Assembly (NCBI RefSeq): GCF_019396385.1
Contig: NZ_JAHKRN010000031.1
Span: 1-64,000, forward strand
Direction: 5' to 3'
Length of the DNA: 64,000 nucleotides
DNA from: Nonomuraea harbinensis
Lineage (GTDB): Bacteria; Actinomycetota; Actinomycetes; Streptosporangiales; Streptosporangiaceae
Positions 37,270 through 46,104 of this stretch are shown here, piece after piece (the stretch's first letter is position 1; every line of letters starts with the position of its first letter). Under the pieces are notes generated by a model that saw nothing but the letters and a program-made list of their open reading frames with translations, did no database searches and had not been told where the DNA came from. A program made the position numbers and the translations under genes.

Positions 37270-38586
37270 ATGACCAACCCTGTCCCGCCCCGCAAGCCTG
37301 CCCTGCTCGGCCGGGGGTCCTGGGGCGAGACACTGAGGATCGGCGCCATCCTCCGCAAGGAGACCGTCGGCGGGGCGTTGCTCCTGGTCGGCGCGGTGGT
37401 GGCGATGGTCTGGGCCAACTCCCCCTGGGCGGACGCCTACGAGACGCTGCGCGGCGTCACGTTCGGGCCCGAAGCACTCCATCTGAACCTGAGCCTGGCC
37501 ACCTGGGCCGCCGACGGCCTGCTGGCGATCTTCTTCTTCGTGGCCGGGCTGGAGCTCAAACGCGAGTTCGTCGCCGGTGACCTGCGCGACGCCCGGCGGG
37601 CCGCGGTCCCGATCGCTGCCGCGCTGGGCGGGGTGATCGTCCCCGCTCTGCTGTATCTGCTCTTCGCCGGGGGCGTGGAAGGCGCGGCCCGCGGCTGGGC
37701 GATCCCGACGGCCACCGACATCGCCTTCGCCCTGGCCGTGCTGGCGGTCATCGGCCGGTTCCTGCCCACGGCGCTGCGCACCTTCCTGCTCACCCTGGCC
37801 GTGGTCGACGACCTGGTGGCCATCGTCATCATCGCGCTGTTCTACACCGACCACCTCTCGCCGGTCCCGCTGCTGGCGGCGCTGGCGCCGCTGGCGCTGT
37901 TCACCGTGCTGGTGCAGCGTCGCGTGCGCTCCTGGTGGCTGCTGCTGCCGCTGGCCGCCATCACGTGGGCGCTGGTGCACGCCTCGGGCGTGCACGCCAC
38001 CGTCGCCGGCGTCCTGCTCGGCTTCGCCGTACCCGTCCTGCGCAGCCACTACGCCGGCGGCCCGGACGCGGGCCCCGGCCTGGCCGAGCACTTCGAACAC
38101 CGCTTCCGTCCCCTCTCGGCCGGGGTGGCTGTGCCCGTGTTCGCGTTCCTGTCCGCGGGAGTGACCCTCGGCGGAGCGGACGGCCTGATGAGCGCCTTCC
38201 GCGACCCGGTGGTGCTGGGCGTCGTCGTGGGCCTGATCGTAGGCAAGCCGATCGGCATCATGACGGCCACCTGGCTCATGGCCCGCTTCACCCACGCCGA
38301 CCTGGACGAGAACCTTTCCTGGGTCGACATGCTGGGACTGTCGCTGCTGGCCGGGATCGGGTTCACCGTCTCCCTGCTGATCGGCGAACTGGCCTTCGGC
38401 GTGGGTGACGACGCGCACGTCAAGGTGGCGGTGCTGGCCGCATCGGTCACCGCCGCGCTCCTGGCGACCGTGGTCCTGCGCCTGCGCAACCGCGCCTACC
38501 GGCGCATCCACGAGATCGAGACCGCCGACCTTGACCAGGACGGCGTCCCGGACGTGTACGAGCCCGACCAGGCCCGGCAGAACTGA
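37270..38586 (+). CDS. nhaA: Na+/H+ antiporter NhaA
   Basis: This 438-residue NhaA exchanges sodium for protons at the inner membrane. Recognised segments are [33 protein letters not shown], the unwound-helix region [18 protein letters not shown], and [20 protein letters not shown] with the paired aspartates of the cation site. About twelve helices are present. GGAG precedes ATG 37270. The C-terminal tail adds an acidic [15 protein letters not shown], like a calcium-binding type-3 repeat, which is not part of standard NhaA. Confidence 0.94.
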   Translation: MTNPVPPRKPALLGRGSWGETLRIGAILRKETVGGALLLVGAVVAMVWANSPWADAYETLRGVTFGPEALHLNLSLATWAADGLLAIFFFVAGLELKREFVAGDLRDARRAAVPIAAALGGVIVPALLYLLFAGGVEGAARGWAIPTATDIAFALAVLAVIGRFLPTALRTFLLTLAVVDDLVAIVIIALFYTDHLSPVPLLAALAPLALFTVLVQRRVRSWWLLLPLAAITWALVHASGVHATVAGVLLGFAVPVLRSHYAGGPDAGPGLAEHFEHRFRPLSAGVAVPVFAFLSAGVTLGGADGLMSAFRDPVVLGVVVGLIVGKPIGIMTATWLMARFTHADLDENLSWVDMLGLSLLAGIGFTVSLLIGELAFGVGDDAHVKVAVLAASVTAALLATVVLRLRNRAYRRIHEIETADLDQDGVPDVYEPDQARQN

Positions 38587-38592
38587 CCGCCG

Positions 38593-39036
38593 TCACGCGG
38601 CGAGGGTCCCCTCCAGCAGGGTGTTGAGCGTGAGCGCGCCCAGGAGACGGCCCCCTTCCACGACCGCGACCAGCGGGCTGCGCGTGCGCGTCATCAGGAC
38701 CGCCAGTTGCAGCGTGGTGGTGTCGGGGCCGCAGATCGGCAGATTCCCGGGGCGGGCGGAAAGGCAGTCGCGCAGGGCCCGGCCGCTCATCCGATGCGGG
38801 AAATCGTCAGAGCCCGCCTCGTCCACCACCCGGACCAGGTTCGGATCAACCTGGAAGTGGTGAGGGACGGCCAGCCGCAGAACCTCGGTGCCCGGCAGGA
38901 CCGTGTACGGCGATCCGTCGTCGCCCACCACGACGAGTCCGGGCAGATCCCGCTCGGCGAGCAGCCGCACGGCGTCGCCGACGGATGCGTTCAGGCCGAG
39001 CACGGGAAGGTCGATGATCAGGTCACGAGCGCGCAC
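38593..39036 (-). CDS. CBS-domain protein
   Basis: This 147-residue protein contains two CBS motifs. The first is VGDAVRLLAERDLPGLVVVG with DGSPYTVLPGTEVL, and the second is TTLQLAVLMTRTRSPLVAVV with EGGRLLGALTLNTLLE. Paired CBS motifs bind adenine nucleotides and often regulate ion transporters. Here the gene converges on nhaA with only six bases between stops, so a role in ion homeostasis is possible. The start is GTG 39036. Confidence 0.85.
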   Translation of the reverse strand: MRARDLIIDLPVLGLNASVGDAVRLLAERDLPGLVVVGDDGSPYTVLPGTEVLRLAVPHHFQVDPNLVRVVDEAGSDDFPHRMSGRALRDCLSARPGNLPICGPDTTTLQLAVLMTRTRSPLVAVVEGGRLLGALTLNTLLEGTLAA

Positions 39037-39158
39037 AGTGCATCCTCAAGCCTCGACAGCATGACGCGCCGACCAGACTTCCCGGCTCACCTGAGACGAC
39101 CCTATCCGCAAATTCGCCGAGCTGTACCCCTGGACGTAACGGATCGACGGGCGCACGA

Positions 39159-39189
39159 CTTCGTTCACGAGCACGTCCCGTGAACGAAG
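39159..39189. repeat. perfect 11-bp inverted repeat with 9-base spacer
   Basis: CTTCGTTCACG (39159-39169) and CGTGAACGAAG (39179-39189) are exact complements. The repeat is at the edge of the TetR relic, with no T-run. It may be an operator, a recombination scar or a terminator for the CBS-side transcripts. Confidence 0.55.
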
Positions 39190-39370
39190 GGAGGTTCCGG
39201 CGCGCCCAGCAGGACGGCGTGGTGGCCGCCGACGCCGACCTGGACGTGCTGATCGACCTGATGGCCGGCGCGGTGACGTACCGCGACCCGCAGCCGGACC
39301 CGCCGACGCCGCCGAGATGCTGCGCTACCTCACCGCCAGGCCGGCACCGGCGCCCGCGAGTCGACGGAAC
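39180..39370 (+). pseudogene. C-terminal remnant of a TetR-family regulator
   Basis: The frame from 39180 reads RFRRAQQDGVVAADADLDVL then IDLMAGAVTYR, typical of the TetR ligand-domain C-terminus. After about 39300 the sequence continues in another frame with a DAAEMLRYLTARPA-like end. There is no DNA-binding half. It is a short relic; the rest of 39037-39596 holds no convincing gene apart from an operator near its end. Confidence 0.55.
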
Positions 39371-39543
39371 CACGAGCCCCACGTCCCTCCGCGATGACGG
39401 CGATCTGACGTAGCCCAGAGCGCGGAACCGCCCAGCACCGGGTCGCGGTGGACGAGGTGGAGCGCGAGATCGGCGGATCACCGATGGTCGCCATCTCCCC
39501 GTCGATCGCGGCTACGTGGGCCCAGGAAATCAGCTCGTACGAG

Positions 39544-39570
39544 ACCGTACTATACGGTATGGTACGGTGT
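39544..39570. promoter_or_regulatory. operator-like repeat upstream of the DoxX gene
   Basis: The block contains the inverted repeat ACCGTA-CTA-TACGGT (39544-39558) followed by ATGGTACGGT. Over 27 bases it matches 39973-39999, upstream of the TetR gene, at 21 positions. It lies 27 bases before the DoxX start, in a promoter position. Confidence 0.6.
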
Positions 39571-39596
39571 AGGTATCCATCGACCGAGGGGCAGAC

Positions 39597-39956
39597 GTGT
39601 CAGCATTGCCCGATCCGGTCTGGCCGGTCGTCGTCCTGGCGATCATCCAGGCCGGGGACGCCGTCATGTGCGTCAAGCCCGTTCCGTTCATCGCCCGGTG
39701 CTTCGAGGACGTGAACTGGCCGCGGCGCTACTGGTGGATCATGCCGCCGCTGAAGTTCGCCGCCGCGGCGGGGCTGATCCTGGGCATCTGGCTGCCGTAC
39801 CTCGCCGCCGTGACCTGTGCCGCGCTCGTCCTCTACTTCTTGGTCGCCATCGCGATGCACATCGCGGCCCGGGACTTCGGCCGCAACCTCTTCCTCAACG
39901 CCACCGCCATGCTGCTGATCTGCGTCGCGGTTGGCGTCTACAGCTTCATGACGTGA
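39597..39956 (+). CDS. DoxX-like small membrane protein
   Basis: This 119-residue protein has four hydrophobic helices with RYWWIMPPLKFAAAAGLILG and a following AAVTCAALVLYFLVAIAMHI. The pattern fits the DoxX/DoxD-like family of small integral membrane proteins, many of which respond to redox or drug stress and are controlled by an adjacent TetR. The GTG start 39597 follows GAGGGGCAGAC. The TetR gene follows 47 bases downstream. Confidence 0.78.
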   Translation: MSALPDPVWPVVVLAIIQAGDAVMCVKPVPFIARCFEDVNWPRRYWWIMPPLKFAAAAGLILGIWLPYLAAVTCAALVLYFLVAIAMHIAARDFGRNLFLNATAMLLICVAVGVYSFMT

Positions 39957-39972
39957 ATCTCGGCGAGCGCGG

Positions 39973-39999
39973 ACCGTTCCATACCGGATGGTACGTTGA
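39973..39999. promoter_or_regulatory. operator-like repeat upstream of the TetR gene
   Basis: This block ends four bases before the TetR start codon and matches the DoxX upstream block at 21 of 27 positions, including an identical ATGGTACG core. Paired sites before both genes indicate TetR control of DoxX and of itself. Confidence 0.6.
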
Positions 40000-40003
40000 T
40001 CCG

Positions 40004-40564
40004 ATGAGCACGGCACGAGACCGGTGGCTGGACGAAGGCCTGAAGATCCTCGCAGAAGAAGGTGCGGCGGGGATTCGCATCGACCGGATCGCCGCTCGGC
40101 TCAACCTGTCGAAAGGGTCGTTCCACCATCACTTCGATGGCGCCGAGGGATACAAGAAGGCGCTTCTCGCCCATTTCGAGCGCCTGTCGGTCGAAGCGCT
40201 CAACAGTGCGATCTCCGAGATCGGGGAATCGGCCGGTGCCCGGGCGATCCTCACCCGGCTGACGGAGCTCGTCCGCCCCGGGAACACGGGGCTCTATCGG
40301 CCGGAGATCGACACCGCCCTGCGGGCGTGGGCGACGTGGGACGCGGATGTGCGGGTCGTGCAGACCCGCCTGGACGAGGCCAGACTGTCCGCACTCCAGC
40401 GGGTGTGGCGATCAGCCGTCGCCAGCGACGAGGAGGCCCGGACCGCGGCCCTGTTGCCCTACCTGCTCGCGGTCGGAGCGAGCGTCGTCTACCCTCCTGT
40501 CGACGCCGACCGGCTTCGCGAGCTCTACGAGATCCTCCTGCCCCTCGTACCGGACGGCACGTGA
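40004..40564 (+). CDS. TetR family transcriptional regulator
   Basis: This 186-residue protein has an N-terminal TetR helix-turn-helix (GLKILAEEGAAGIRIDRIAA, then LNLSKGSFHHHF) and a helical ligand domain with SEIGESAGARAILTRLTELV and ATWDADVRVVQ. ATG 40004 is immediately preceded by an operator-like repeat, and the start is consistent with family length. It probably represses the upstream DoxX gene and itself; the inducer is unknown. Confidence 0.9.
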   Translation: MSTARDRWLDEGLKILAEEGAAGIRIDRIAARLNLSKGSFHHHFDGAEGYKKALLAHFERLSVEALNSAISEIGESAGARAILTRLTELVRPGNTGLYRPEIDTALRAWATWDADVRVVQTRLDEARLSALQRVWRSAVASDEEARTAALLPYLLAVGASVVYPPVDADRLRELYEILLPLVPDGT

Positions 40565-40586
40565 CCGGGACGCATCGGCCGGGATG

Positions 40587-41756
40587 TCAGGAACAGAAGT
40601 CCGTGATGGTGGCGGTGAGGATGCGGGTGAGACGGTCCAGCGAGGCCAGATCCGCCCACTCGCGGGCCGCGTGCGCGCCCTCGCCGTCGGCGCCGAACAG
40701 CAGACAGGGGATGCCGGCGCGGTCCAGCAGGGCCGCGTCCGTCCAGAAGGGCTCCCCGCGCACCACCGGCGGACGCCCGAGGACCGCCTCCGCATGGCGG
40801 GTCAGCGTACGGACGATCCGCGCCTCCGGGTCGGCCTGGAACGGTTCGCGGTGCAGTCCTCGCGTGAGGCGGTAGCGGAAGCCGGGCACAGCGGCGGCCA
40901 GGCGATCCAGCACGGCCGTCAGCTCCGCCTCCACTGTGTCGGCGTTCTCCCCCGGTACGGTGCGCCGCTCCAGGGTGATGCGGCAGCGCGCCGGGTAGGT
41001 GGAGGGCTCCTGGCCTCCGGCGATGACCGAGGCGTGCACGGTGCCGGTGCCGAGCAGGGGGTGCGCCGGGCCCTGAGCGAGACGCGTCCCCAGCTCCTCC
41101 AGCGCGACCAGGAAGTGCCCGGCCTTGGCGATGGCGTCCACGCCCAGGTCGGGCCTCGAACCATGGGCCGCACGACCCTCGATCACCACGTCGAACCAGG
41201 CGAAGCCCTTGTGCGCCAGGGTGACTTCGAGATGACTCGGCTCGGTGACGATCGCCGCGTCCGCGGTGAAGGACTCCAGCACCTCCTCCGTACCGGTGCT
41301 GCCGTGCTCCTCGTCCGCGACGCAGGCGAGGACCACATCGCCGCGCAGCGGCCCGGCGGCCGTGGCCCGGACGGCGGCGATCATCATGGCCGCGAGGCCG
41401 CCTTTCATGTCGAAGGACCCGCGGCCGTACATCCGCCCGTCACGGATCTCCGGACCGAACGGGTCACCGTCGTAGCCGGCCACGCCCACCGTGTCCAGAT
41501 GACCGTTGAGCATCAGCGACCGGCCGCCACCGGCCCCGCGAGCGACCGCGACCACCGACGGCCGGGCGCCGCGCTTGTCCAGACGGTGCACCTCGAAACC
41601 GCGGGCGGCCAGCCACTCGCCGCAGAAACCGGCGATGGCGCTCTCGCCCGCGCCGTCGGCCGCGAGGTCCGGGTTGACGGAGTCGATGGCGATCAGCCTG
41701 GCCAGCAGGCCGCGGGGGTCGAGGGGGTCAGGGGCGGAGGGAGGGGCAGGGGGCAT
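40587..41756 (-). CDS. M20-family metallopeptidase (ArgE/DapE/ACY1/CPG2 type)
   Basis: This 389-residue hydrolase has metal-ligand motifs LNGHLDTVG, GRGSFDMKGGLAAMM, ADEEHGSTGTEE (catalytic Glu) and TEPSHLEVTL. The late His is likely in EGAHAAREW. The lid-domain segment HGSRPDLGVDAIAKAG is also conserved. The family removes acyl or amino-acid groups from peptides and N-acyl amino acids. ATG 41756 follows GGAAGG and sits where homology begins; a longer in-frame start at 41861 is possible. The specific substrate is unknown. Confidence 0.9.
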   Translation of the reverse strand: MPPAPPSAPDPLDPRGLLARLIAIDSVNPDLAADGAGESAIAGFCGEWLAARGFEVHRLDKRGARPSVVAVARGAGGGRSLMLNGHLDTVGVAGYDGDPFGPEIRDGRMYGRGSFDMKGGLAAMMIAAVRATAAGPLRGDVVLACVADEEHGSTGTEEVLESFTADAAIVTEPSHLEVTLAHKGFAWFDVVIEGRAAHGSRPDLGVDAIAKAGHFLVALEELGTRLAQGPAHPLLGTGTVHASVIAGGQEPSTYPARCRITLERRTVPGENADTVEAELTAVLDRLAAAVPGFRYRLTRGLHREPFQADPEARIVRTLTRHAEAVLGRPPVVRGEPFWTDAALLDRAGIPCLLFGADGEGAHAAREWADLASLDRLTRILTATITDFCS

Positions 41757-41869
41757 GCGGACCTTCCGAAGGCCGGTGCGGTGGATCGACCCTTCGATTA
41801 TCGACGTCTCCGGCGTCTCGGGGATCTTCGTGGGAGGCGTCAGGCGGGCTCCGGCGATCACACGGGCGC

Positions 41870-42769
41870 TCAGGCCGCCTGGAAGGAACGCCGCGACAGG
41901 CCGACGCCGTAGCCGTCGAGTGTGGTCACCACCGGGGCGGTGGGGTCGGTGGCCGCGCCGAGGGCGACGAACAGCGGGGTGAAGTGCTCGACGGTCGGGT
42001 GCGCGTACGGCATGCCGGGGGCGGCGGTGCGGAAGCGGGCGAGCTCGGCGACGTCACCGCGGGCCAGCGCGTCGGCGGCCCAGGCGTCGAAGTCGGACGA
42101 CCAGCCGGGCACCTTGTTCTCCAGGAACATCTCCCTGGTCAGGAACGGCAGGCCGTGCGTCATGTGCCCCGAGCCGATCACCAGCACGCCCTGCTCGCGC
42201 AGCGGCCGCAGCCGCTCGCCGATGGACAGCAGCCGATCGGGGTCCTCGGTGGGCAGGCTCAGCTGCAGCACCGGGATGTCGGCGGCCGGATACATGATCT
42301 TCAACGGGACCCAGGCGCCGTGGTCCAGCCCGCGGCTGGTGTGCCGGTGCACCTGACCGGTGTCCGGCATGACCCCCACGACCTGCCGCGCCAGCTCCCC
42401 GGCGTCGGGCGTGTCGTAGCGGAAGGTGTAGTACAACGCGTCGAAGCCGCCGAAGTCGTACACCAGCTCGCTGGGTCGTTCGGCGCTCACCGACAGCGGC
42501 GCGGACTCCCAGTGCGCGGAGACGACCAGGATCGCCTTCGGCTTGGGCAGGGCCCGGGCCCAGTCGTGCAGCGGAGTGAGCCAGTCGGGGCTCTCGAAGG
42601 GCATGGGTCCGCCGCCGTGGGACAGGTAGAGGCTGGGCAGCGGCCCGTCCTGGGCCGTCCACGGCCGGTGCGGTTCGGCGGCCTCGAGGGCGGCGGCGCG
42701 CTTCAGGTGCGTGGCGAACGGGTGCGCGGCGGGTATGCGGGCGTCGGCGGCGGTCGTGGTGGTGGTCAT
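41870..42769 (-). CDS. LigB-type extradiol ring-cleavage dioxygenase (DODA/YgiD-like)
   Basis: This 299-residue protein belongs to the class III extradiol family. Metal-ligand motifs are LPSLYLSHGGGPMPFE, AILVVSAHWESAPLSV and VLVIGSGHMTHGL. GLDHGAWVPLKIMYPAADIP is a further family hallmark. YgiD-like members open catecholic rings such as DOPA. It is followed, in transcription direction, by the M20 gene and preceded by the F420-reductase-like gene. The same set often answers to an adjacent MarR. Confidence 0.9.
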   Translation of the reverse strand: MTTTTTAADARIPAAHPFATHLKRAAALEAAEPHRPWTAQDGPLPSLYLSHGGGPMPFESPDWLTPLHDWARALPKPKAILVVSAHWESAPLSVSAERPSELVYDFGGFDALYYTFRYDTPDAGELARQVVGVMPDTGQVHRHTSRGLDHGAWVPLKIMYPAADIPVLQLSLPTEDPDRLLSIGERLRPLREQGVLVIGSGHMTHGLPFLTREMFLENKVPGWSSDFDAWAADALARGDVAELARFRTAAPGMPYAHPTVEHFTPLFVALGAATDPTAPVVTTLDGYGVGLSRRSFQAA

Positions 42770-42867
42770 CGGGGCTCCTCGTCGGGGAGATCATGGGTGT
42801 CTCATCGGGCCGAGGGCCGCCGGGGGCGCGGCCGTCGGTCATCCCGCGCGGGGTCGCGGGGCGGCTG

Positions 42868-43443
42868 TCAGGCGACGACGGCGAACCCGCCGGTCCAGGC
42901 GATCTTCTCGCCGGCCGCGAGGCCGATCTGCAGGAAGCCGAGGGCCTCCAGCTCGCGGGCCCGGCTCAGCGGGCCGGTGTCGACGGCGCGCAGGCCAGCG
43001 TCGGTGACGATCTGGGCGAGCGCGGCCTTGGCGCCGGCGTCGTCGCCGGCGATCAGCACGGTCGTGGGCTGCTCGCCGACGCTGCCCTGGGACAGGGTGG
43101 CGGCGAAGTTGGTGTTGAACGCCTTGACCACCTGGGAGCGGGGCAGCGCCTCGGCGATCTCGGCGGTGGCCGAGCCGTCGGCCGCGACCGTCAGGGAGTC
43201 CATCGTGGAGAAGTCCACCGGGTTGGTGATGTCGACGACGACCTTGCCGTCGAACTGTCCTTCGCGCTGGGCGATGACGCCGGCCACCCCTCCGTACGGG
43301 ACGGCGAGGACGACGATGTCACCGGTGACGGGCTTGCCTGTGTCGTCCCGGCCGAGAAGTTCGACGGTGTTGCCGCTTCTGCGGACCAGGTCGGCGATGG
43401 CCGAACCCATGGCGCCGGGGCCGATGATGCTCACCTGTGTCAT
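42868..43443 (-). CDS. NADPH-dependent F420 reductase-like NAD(P)-binding protein
   Basis: This 191-residue protein starts MTQVSIIGPGAMGSAIADLV, a Rossmann GxGxxG-type motif. It continues with DIVVLAVPYGGVAGV, VVDITNPVDFST, SQVVKAFNTNFAATL, and ends LEALGFLQIGLAAGEKIAW, the pattern of the F420H2:NADP oxidoreductase/NADP-binding family. ATG 43443 is preferred over 43485 because the Rossmann strand begins directly after it. It is divergent from the MarR gene. Whether it uses F420 is not shown by sequence. Confidence 0.87.
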   Translation of the reverse strand: MTQVSIIGPGAMGSAIADLVRRSGNTVELLGRDDTGKPVTGDIVVLAVPYGGVAGVIAQREGQFDGKVVVDITNPVDFSTMDSLTVAADGSATAEIAEALPRSQVVKAFNTNFAATLSQGSVGEQPTTVLIAGDDAGAKAALAQIVTDAGLRAVDTGPLSRARELEALGFLQIGLAAGEKIAWTGGFAVVA

Positions 43444-43495
43444 GTCGGTGCTCCTTGTGGTGGTCGTTGCACGACTGGTACCCATGAGAGCAAAC

Positions 43496-43507
43496 TTGTC
43501 GCTACAA
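43496..43507. promoter_or_regulatory. possible MarR operator in the divergent spacer
   Basis: TTGTCGCTACAA is a TTGT-N4-ACAA inverted repeat. It lies 26 bases before the MarR start and 53 bases before the divergent gene. Position and symmetry fit a MarR site, but arms are only four bases. Confidence 0.35.
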
Positions 43508-43532
43508 CTATTCCTGGACGAGGGACCTGACC

Positions 43533-44102
43533 GTGGACACTCCGTGGCTCGACCGGCGGCAGCTACGCGCCTGGATCCGCCTGCGGGCGGTGCTCGAACT
43601 GCTCCCCGGGGTCCTGGACGCGCAACTCCGCCGTGACTCCGGGCTGACCGAGTTCGAGTACTACACGCTGGCGATGCTGTCCGAGGCGCCCGGCCGGACC
43701 CTGCGCATGACCGAGCTGGCCCAGCAGACCAACGCGACGCTCCCCCGGCTTTCGCACGTGGTGACCCGCCTGGAGGGCCGCGGCCTGCTGGAGCGCGTCC
43801 CCTGCCCGGAGGACCGCCGGGCGATCAACGCCCGGCTCACCGACCACGGGTGGGCGAAGGTGCGGCAGGCGGCGCCCGGGCACGTGGCCACCGTCCGGCA
43901 CCACATCGTCGACGTGCTCACCGACGAGCAGCTCGACCAGGTCACCGCCATCAGCGACGCCATCCTGGCCGAGCTGGACCCGTCGCGGGCCGTGGCCGCG
44001 CTCTACACCCGCTACGACGAGGCCTCAGACGGGGACGACGGCTCACCGGACGACGCCGAAGCGCGGCGCCGCGACGGCAGGACGGACAGCTCACAGGCGT
44101 AG
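43533..44102 (+). CDS. MarR family transcriptional regulator
   Basis: This 189-residue protein has the MarR winged helix: LTEFEYYTLAMLSEAPGRTL, LAQQTNATLPRLSHVVTRLE and the wing GLLERVPCPEDRRAINARLT. A long acidic C-terminal tail follows the dimerisation helices. The GTG start at 43533 is used. It is divergent from the F420-reductase-like and dioxygenase genes and probably represses them in response to a phenolic or oxidant. Confidence 0.9.
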   Translation: MDTPWLDRRQLRAWIRLRAVLELLPGVLDAQLRRDSGLTEFEYYTLAMLSEAPGRTLRMTELAQQTNATLPRLSHVVTRLEGRGLLERVPCPEDRRAINARLTDHGWAKVRQAAPGHVATVRHHIVDVLTDEQLDQVTAISDAILAELDPSRAVAALYTRYDEASDGDDGSPDDAEARRRDGRTDSSQA

Positions 44103-44171
44103 GAATCGGCCGGCCCGTCCAGCCGTCCGACATCGCGCCCCGCCGAACGGGAACGGGTCGTCGAGGGCCGG

Positions 44172-45326
44172 TTACCAGGCCGCCTCGATCACCGGGCGGG
44201 ACCCCAAGAGCTCGGGATCGGGAGATCCGGGGTGGACCAAGGACGTGACGCGTCCCTCGTCGACTCTGCTCAGTGGATGGAAGTTGCCCGCGAGCAGGAG
44301 GTGGCGCCCGGTGCCGTCGTAACGGATCAGGTTCCAGCGCGCGATGCTCTCGCCCTCGTGGTCCCTGCTCAACAGGGTGCGGATCTTGCGTCCGTCTGTG
44401 ACGGAGTACTCGTCCACGGTGTAGCGGTGCGGTCGCCGGCCGTCGGACAGCCGGCTGTGGCCGATCAGCATGCTGCGGCCGTCCGGGTTGATCGTCGAGG
44501 CCGTGACCTCCTGCCCTGGCGCTACGACGCGACTGGCCGCGAGTGTGGTGCCGGAGGCGGCCGTGTCCAGGACCCGGGCCTCGGATCCGACCACGAGACC
44601 GAGGGTGCGGCGATCGGCCGCCCATGACAGGCTCTCGATCTGTCCCGCGACGTTCGTCGTCCACGTGCGTGTCGTACCCGTGGGCAGATCGACGACCGTG
44701 AGCTGGGCCCCGGGGCAGAAGCGCAACGTCTTCCCCTTACCGCACACCTCGCCGTCGAGGCTGTAGGAGAGCCGGGTGCCGTCGCCGGTGACAGCAAGGG
44801 AGCTCGCCGTCGTACCGAGCACCTTGGGGATCACGTCGTGAACCAGCTCGGCCGGCCTCCCTTGTCCGTCGACCCGCGCTCGGTGGAACCTTGTGCTGCT
44901 CACCTGCGTCTCGCGCGACTGCACGCTCTGCGCGATGTAGAAGGTCTCACCGTCGCCGGCGCCCGCGAGCAGATATCCACCGGGCTCCTGGAAGCTTCCC
45001 TCAGGGGTGGGGGGCAGCCCGAGCCGGCTCGTGACCTTCCCGGTACCGGCGTCGTGGACCGTCACGCCGTCAGCGCTCGCCATCAGCAGGAAACGCGGGC
45101 CGGTGAGAGCGTGCGTCGCGGGCGCGGTGGGCGCGCCTCCTGTCCCGGCCACCATGGCGGCGACCGCGCCGATGACCACGACGACGAGCGCGGCCGCGAG
45201 CGGGACCGCCAGGGCGAGCCGGCGCGCGGGAAGGGCCCGCGCCGCCGGGCGCAGGGTTTCCGGGCGGATCCGCTCGGCGTCGGCGGTGAGGGTGTCCTTG
45301 AGCTGGTCTTCGAGCCATGACGTCAT
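44172..45326 (-). CDS. membrane-anchored beta-propeller-like protein linked to an ECF sigma factor
   Basis: This 384-residue protein has a cytoplasmic N-terminus ([20 protein letters not shown]), one membrane helix (RLALAVPLAAALVVVVIGAV, about residues 36-58) and a long extracytoplasmic region with repeated beta motifs (LTGPRFLLMASADGVTVHD, SLSWAADRRTLGLVV). The start overlaps the sigma-factor stop (ATGA). Such proteins are common partners of SigE-type ECF factors in actinobacteria, and the N-terminus may act as an anti-sigma region; no classical zinc anti-sigma motif is seen. Confidence 0.8.
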   Translation of the reverse strand: MTSWLEDQLKDTLTADAERIRPETLRPAARALPARRLALAVPLAAALVVVVIGAVAAMVAGTGGAPTAPATHALTGPRFLLMASADGVTVHDAGTGKVTSRLGLPPTPEGSFQEPGGYLLAGAGDGETFYIAQSVQSRETQVSSTRFHRARVDGQGRPAELVHDVIPKVLGTTASSLAVTGDGTRLSYSLDGEVCGKGKTLRFCPGAQLTVVDLPTGTTRTWTTNVAGQIESLSWAADRRTLGLVVGSEARVLDTAASGTTLAASRVVAPGQEVTASTINPDGRSMLIGHSRLSDGRRPHRYTVDEYSVTDGRKIRTLLSRDHEGESIARWNLIRYDGTGRHLLLAGNFHPLSRVDEGRVTSLVHPGSPDPELLGSRPVIEAAW

Positions 45327-45868
45327 CGGTTTCCCTCCAGTTTGACGGTGAGTGCCTTCAGGGCTCGGGAGACGGTCGATTTCACCGTTCCGCGGCTGAC
45401 TCCCATGGCTTCGGCGATCTCGGCCTCGGACAGGTCGAGGTAGTAGCGCAACACCACGGCTTCTCGCTGGCGGCGGGGTAAGGCGCGTACCGCGTCGGAC
45501 ACCTCGCGGCGCGTCTCCCCCAGCAGCGTGACAGCCTCCGCCGACCGGAACGGCTTCTGCCGATCGCCGGTGAACCTGCTCGTGATGGACCGGCGGCGGT
45601 GGACCATGCGGCATCCGTTCACCACACTCGCCCGCAGGTAGGGCAGCGCCCGATCACGGTCGGTCAACCGGCTCCATCGGCGGTGCAGCGCCGCGAAGGC
45701 GTCCTGGACGACGTCCTCGGCCGTCTCCTGATCGCCCACCAGCAAGTACGCCAACCGGACCAGGCCCAGCCGCTGAGTCAGGAAGAGTTCGGCCACGACA
45801 GCCTCGTCCATGGCCGGGGCAGGCGGTGGCTCCGGCTCCTCCACCGTTCGTTGAATCGCGAATCGCAT
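45323..45868 (-). CDS. ECF RNA polymerase sigma factor, SigE family
   Basis: This 181-residue factor has region 2 ([20 protein letters not shown]) and region 4 ([20 protein letters not shown] and [19 protein letters not shown]). These match the SigE-family ECF41-like actinobacterial sigma factors that lack a long C-terminal extension. ATG 45868 follows GGAAGAGG; GTG 45883 is an alternative. The next gene overlaps by four bases and encodes a membrane protein that probably tunes its activity. Confidence 0.9.
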   Translation of the reverse strand: MRFAIQRTVEEPEPPPAPAMDEAVVAELFLTQRLGLVRLAYLLVGDQETAEDVVQDAFAALHRRWSRLTDRDRALPYLRASVVNGCRMVHRRRSITSRFTGDRQKPFRSAEAVTLLGETRREVSDAVRALPRRQREAVVLRYYLDLSEAEIAEAMGVSRGTVKSTVSRALKALTVKLEGNR

Positions 45869-45983
45869 ACCTCTTCCATGCACAGTCGCCGTCCAGGTTG
45901 CCTCGTGAGACGGAAGTCACCATCATGCGCCCCGGGCGAAATCCGGATGAGTGTGGCGCCTCAAGGCTGCTAACGTGGCCGTC

Positions 45984-46028
45984 ATGGCACGAGGTATCTG
46001 GTCGCAGAAGATCCGCTCCGCCCGCTGA
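45984..46028 (+). CDS. 14-residue leader peptide upstream of ABC-F gene
   Basis: ATG 45984 to TGA 46026-46028 encodes [24 protein letters not shown] sequence, like an extended -10 box, ends at 45976, so the transcript may start at or next to the ATG and be translated leaderless. The stop codon lies inside the 5' arm of the first attenuator hairpin. Leader peptides of this type sense ribosome-stalling antibiotics upstream of ABC-F resistance genes; that role is inferred here. Confidence 0.5.
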   Translation: MARGIWSQKIRSAR

Positions 46029-46104
46029 CGGCGGCGCCTTCTTCCTGCTGAATCCGCGCTCGCCGTCCCGGTTCCCGCCGGGCGGCCCTTTGCTGTTGCC
46101 CGGC
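46027..46104 (+). promoter_or_regulatory. attenuator-like set of competing hairpins before the ABC-F gene
   Basis: Stem A pairs GACGGCG (46027-46033, overlapping the leader stop) with CGCCGTC (46061-46067). Stem B pairs CCCGG (46067-46071) with CCGGG (46078-46082). Stem C pairs GCCGGGC (46077-46083) with GCCCGGC (46098-46104). A and B touch at base 46067 and B excludes C, so a ribosome stalled in the leader could switch the fold. There is no clear T-run after C, so translational control is as likely as termination. Confidence 0.5.
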
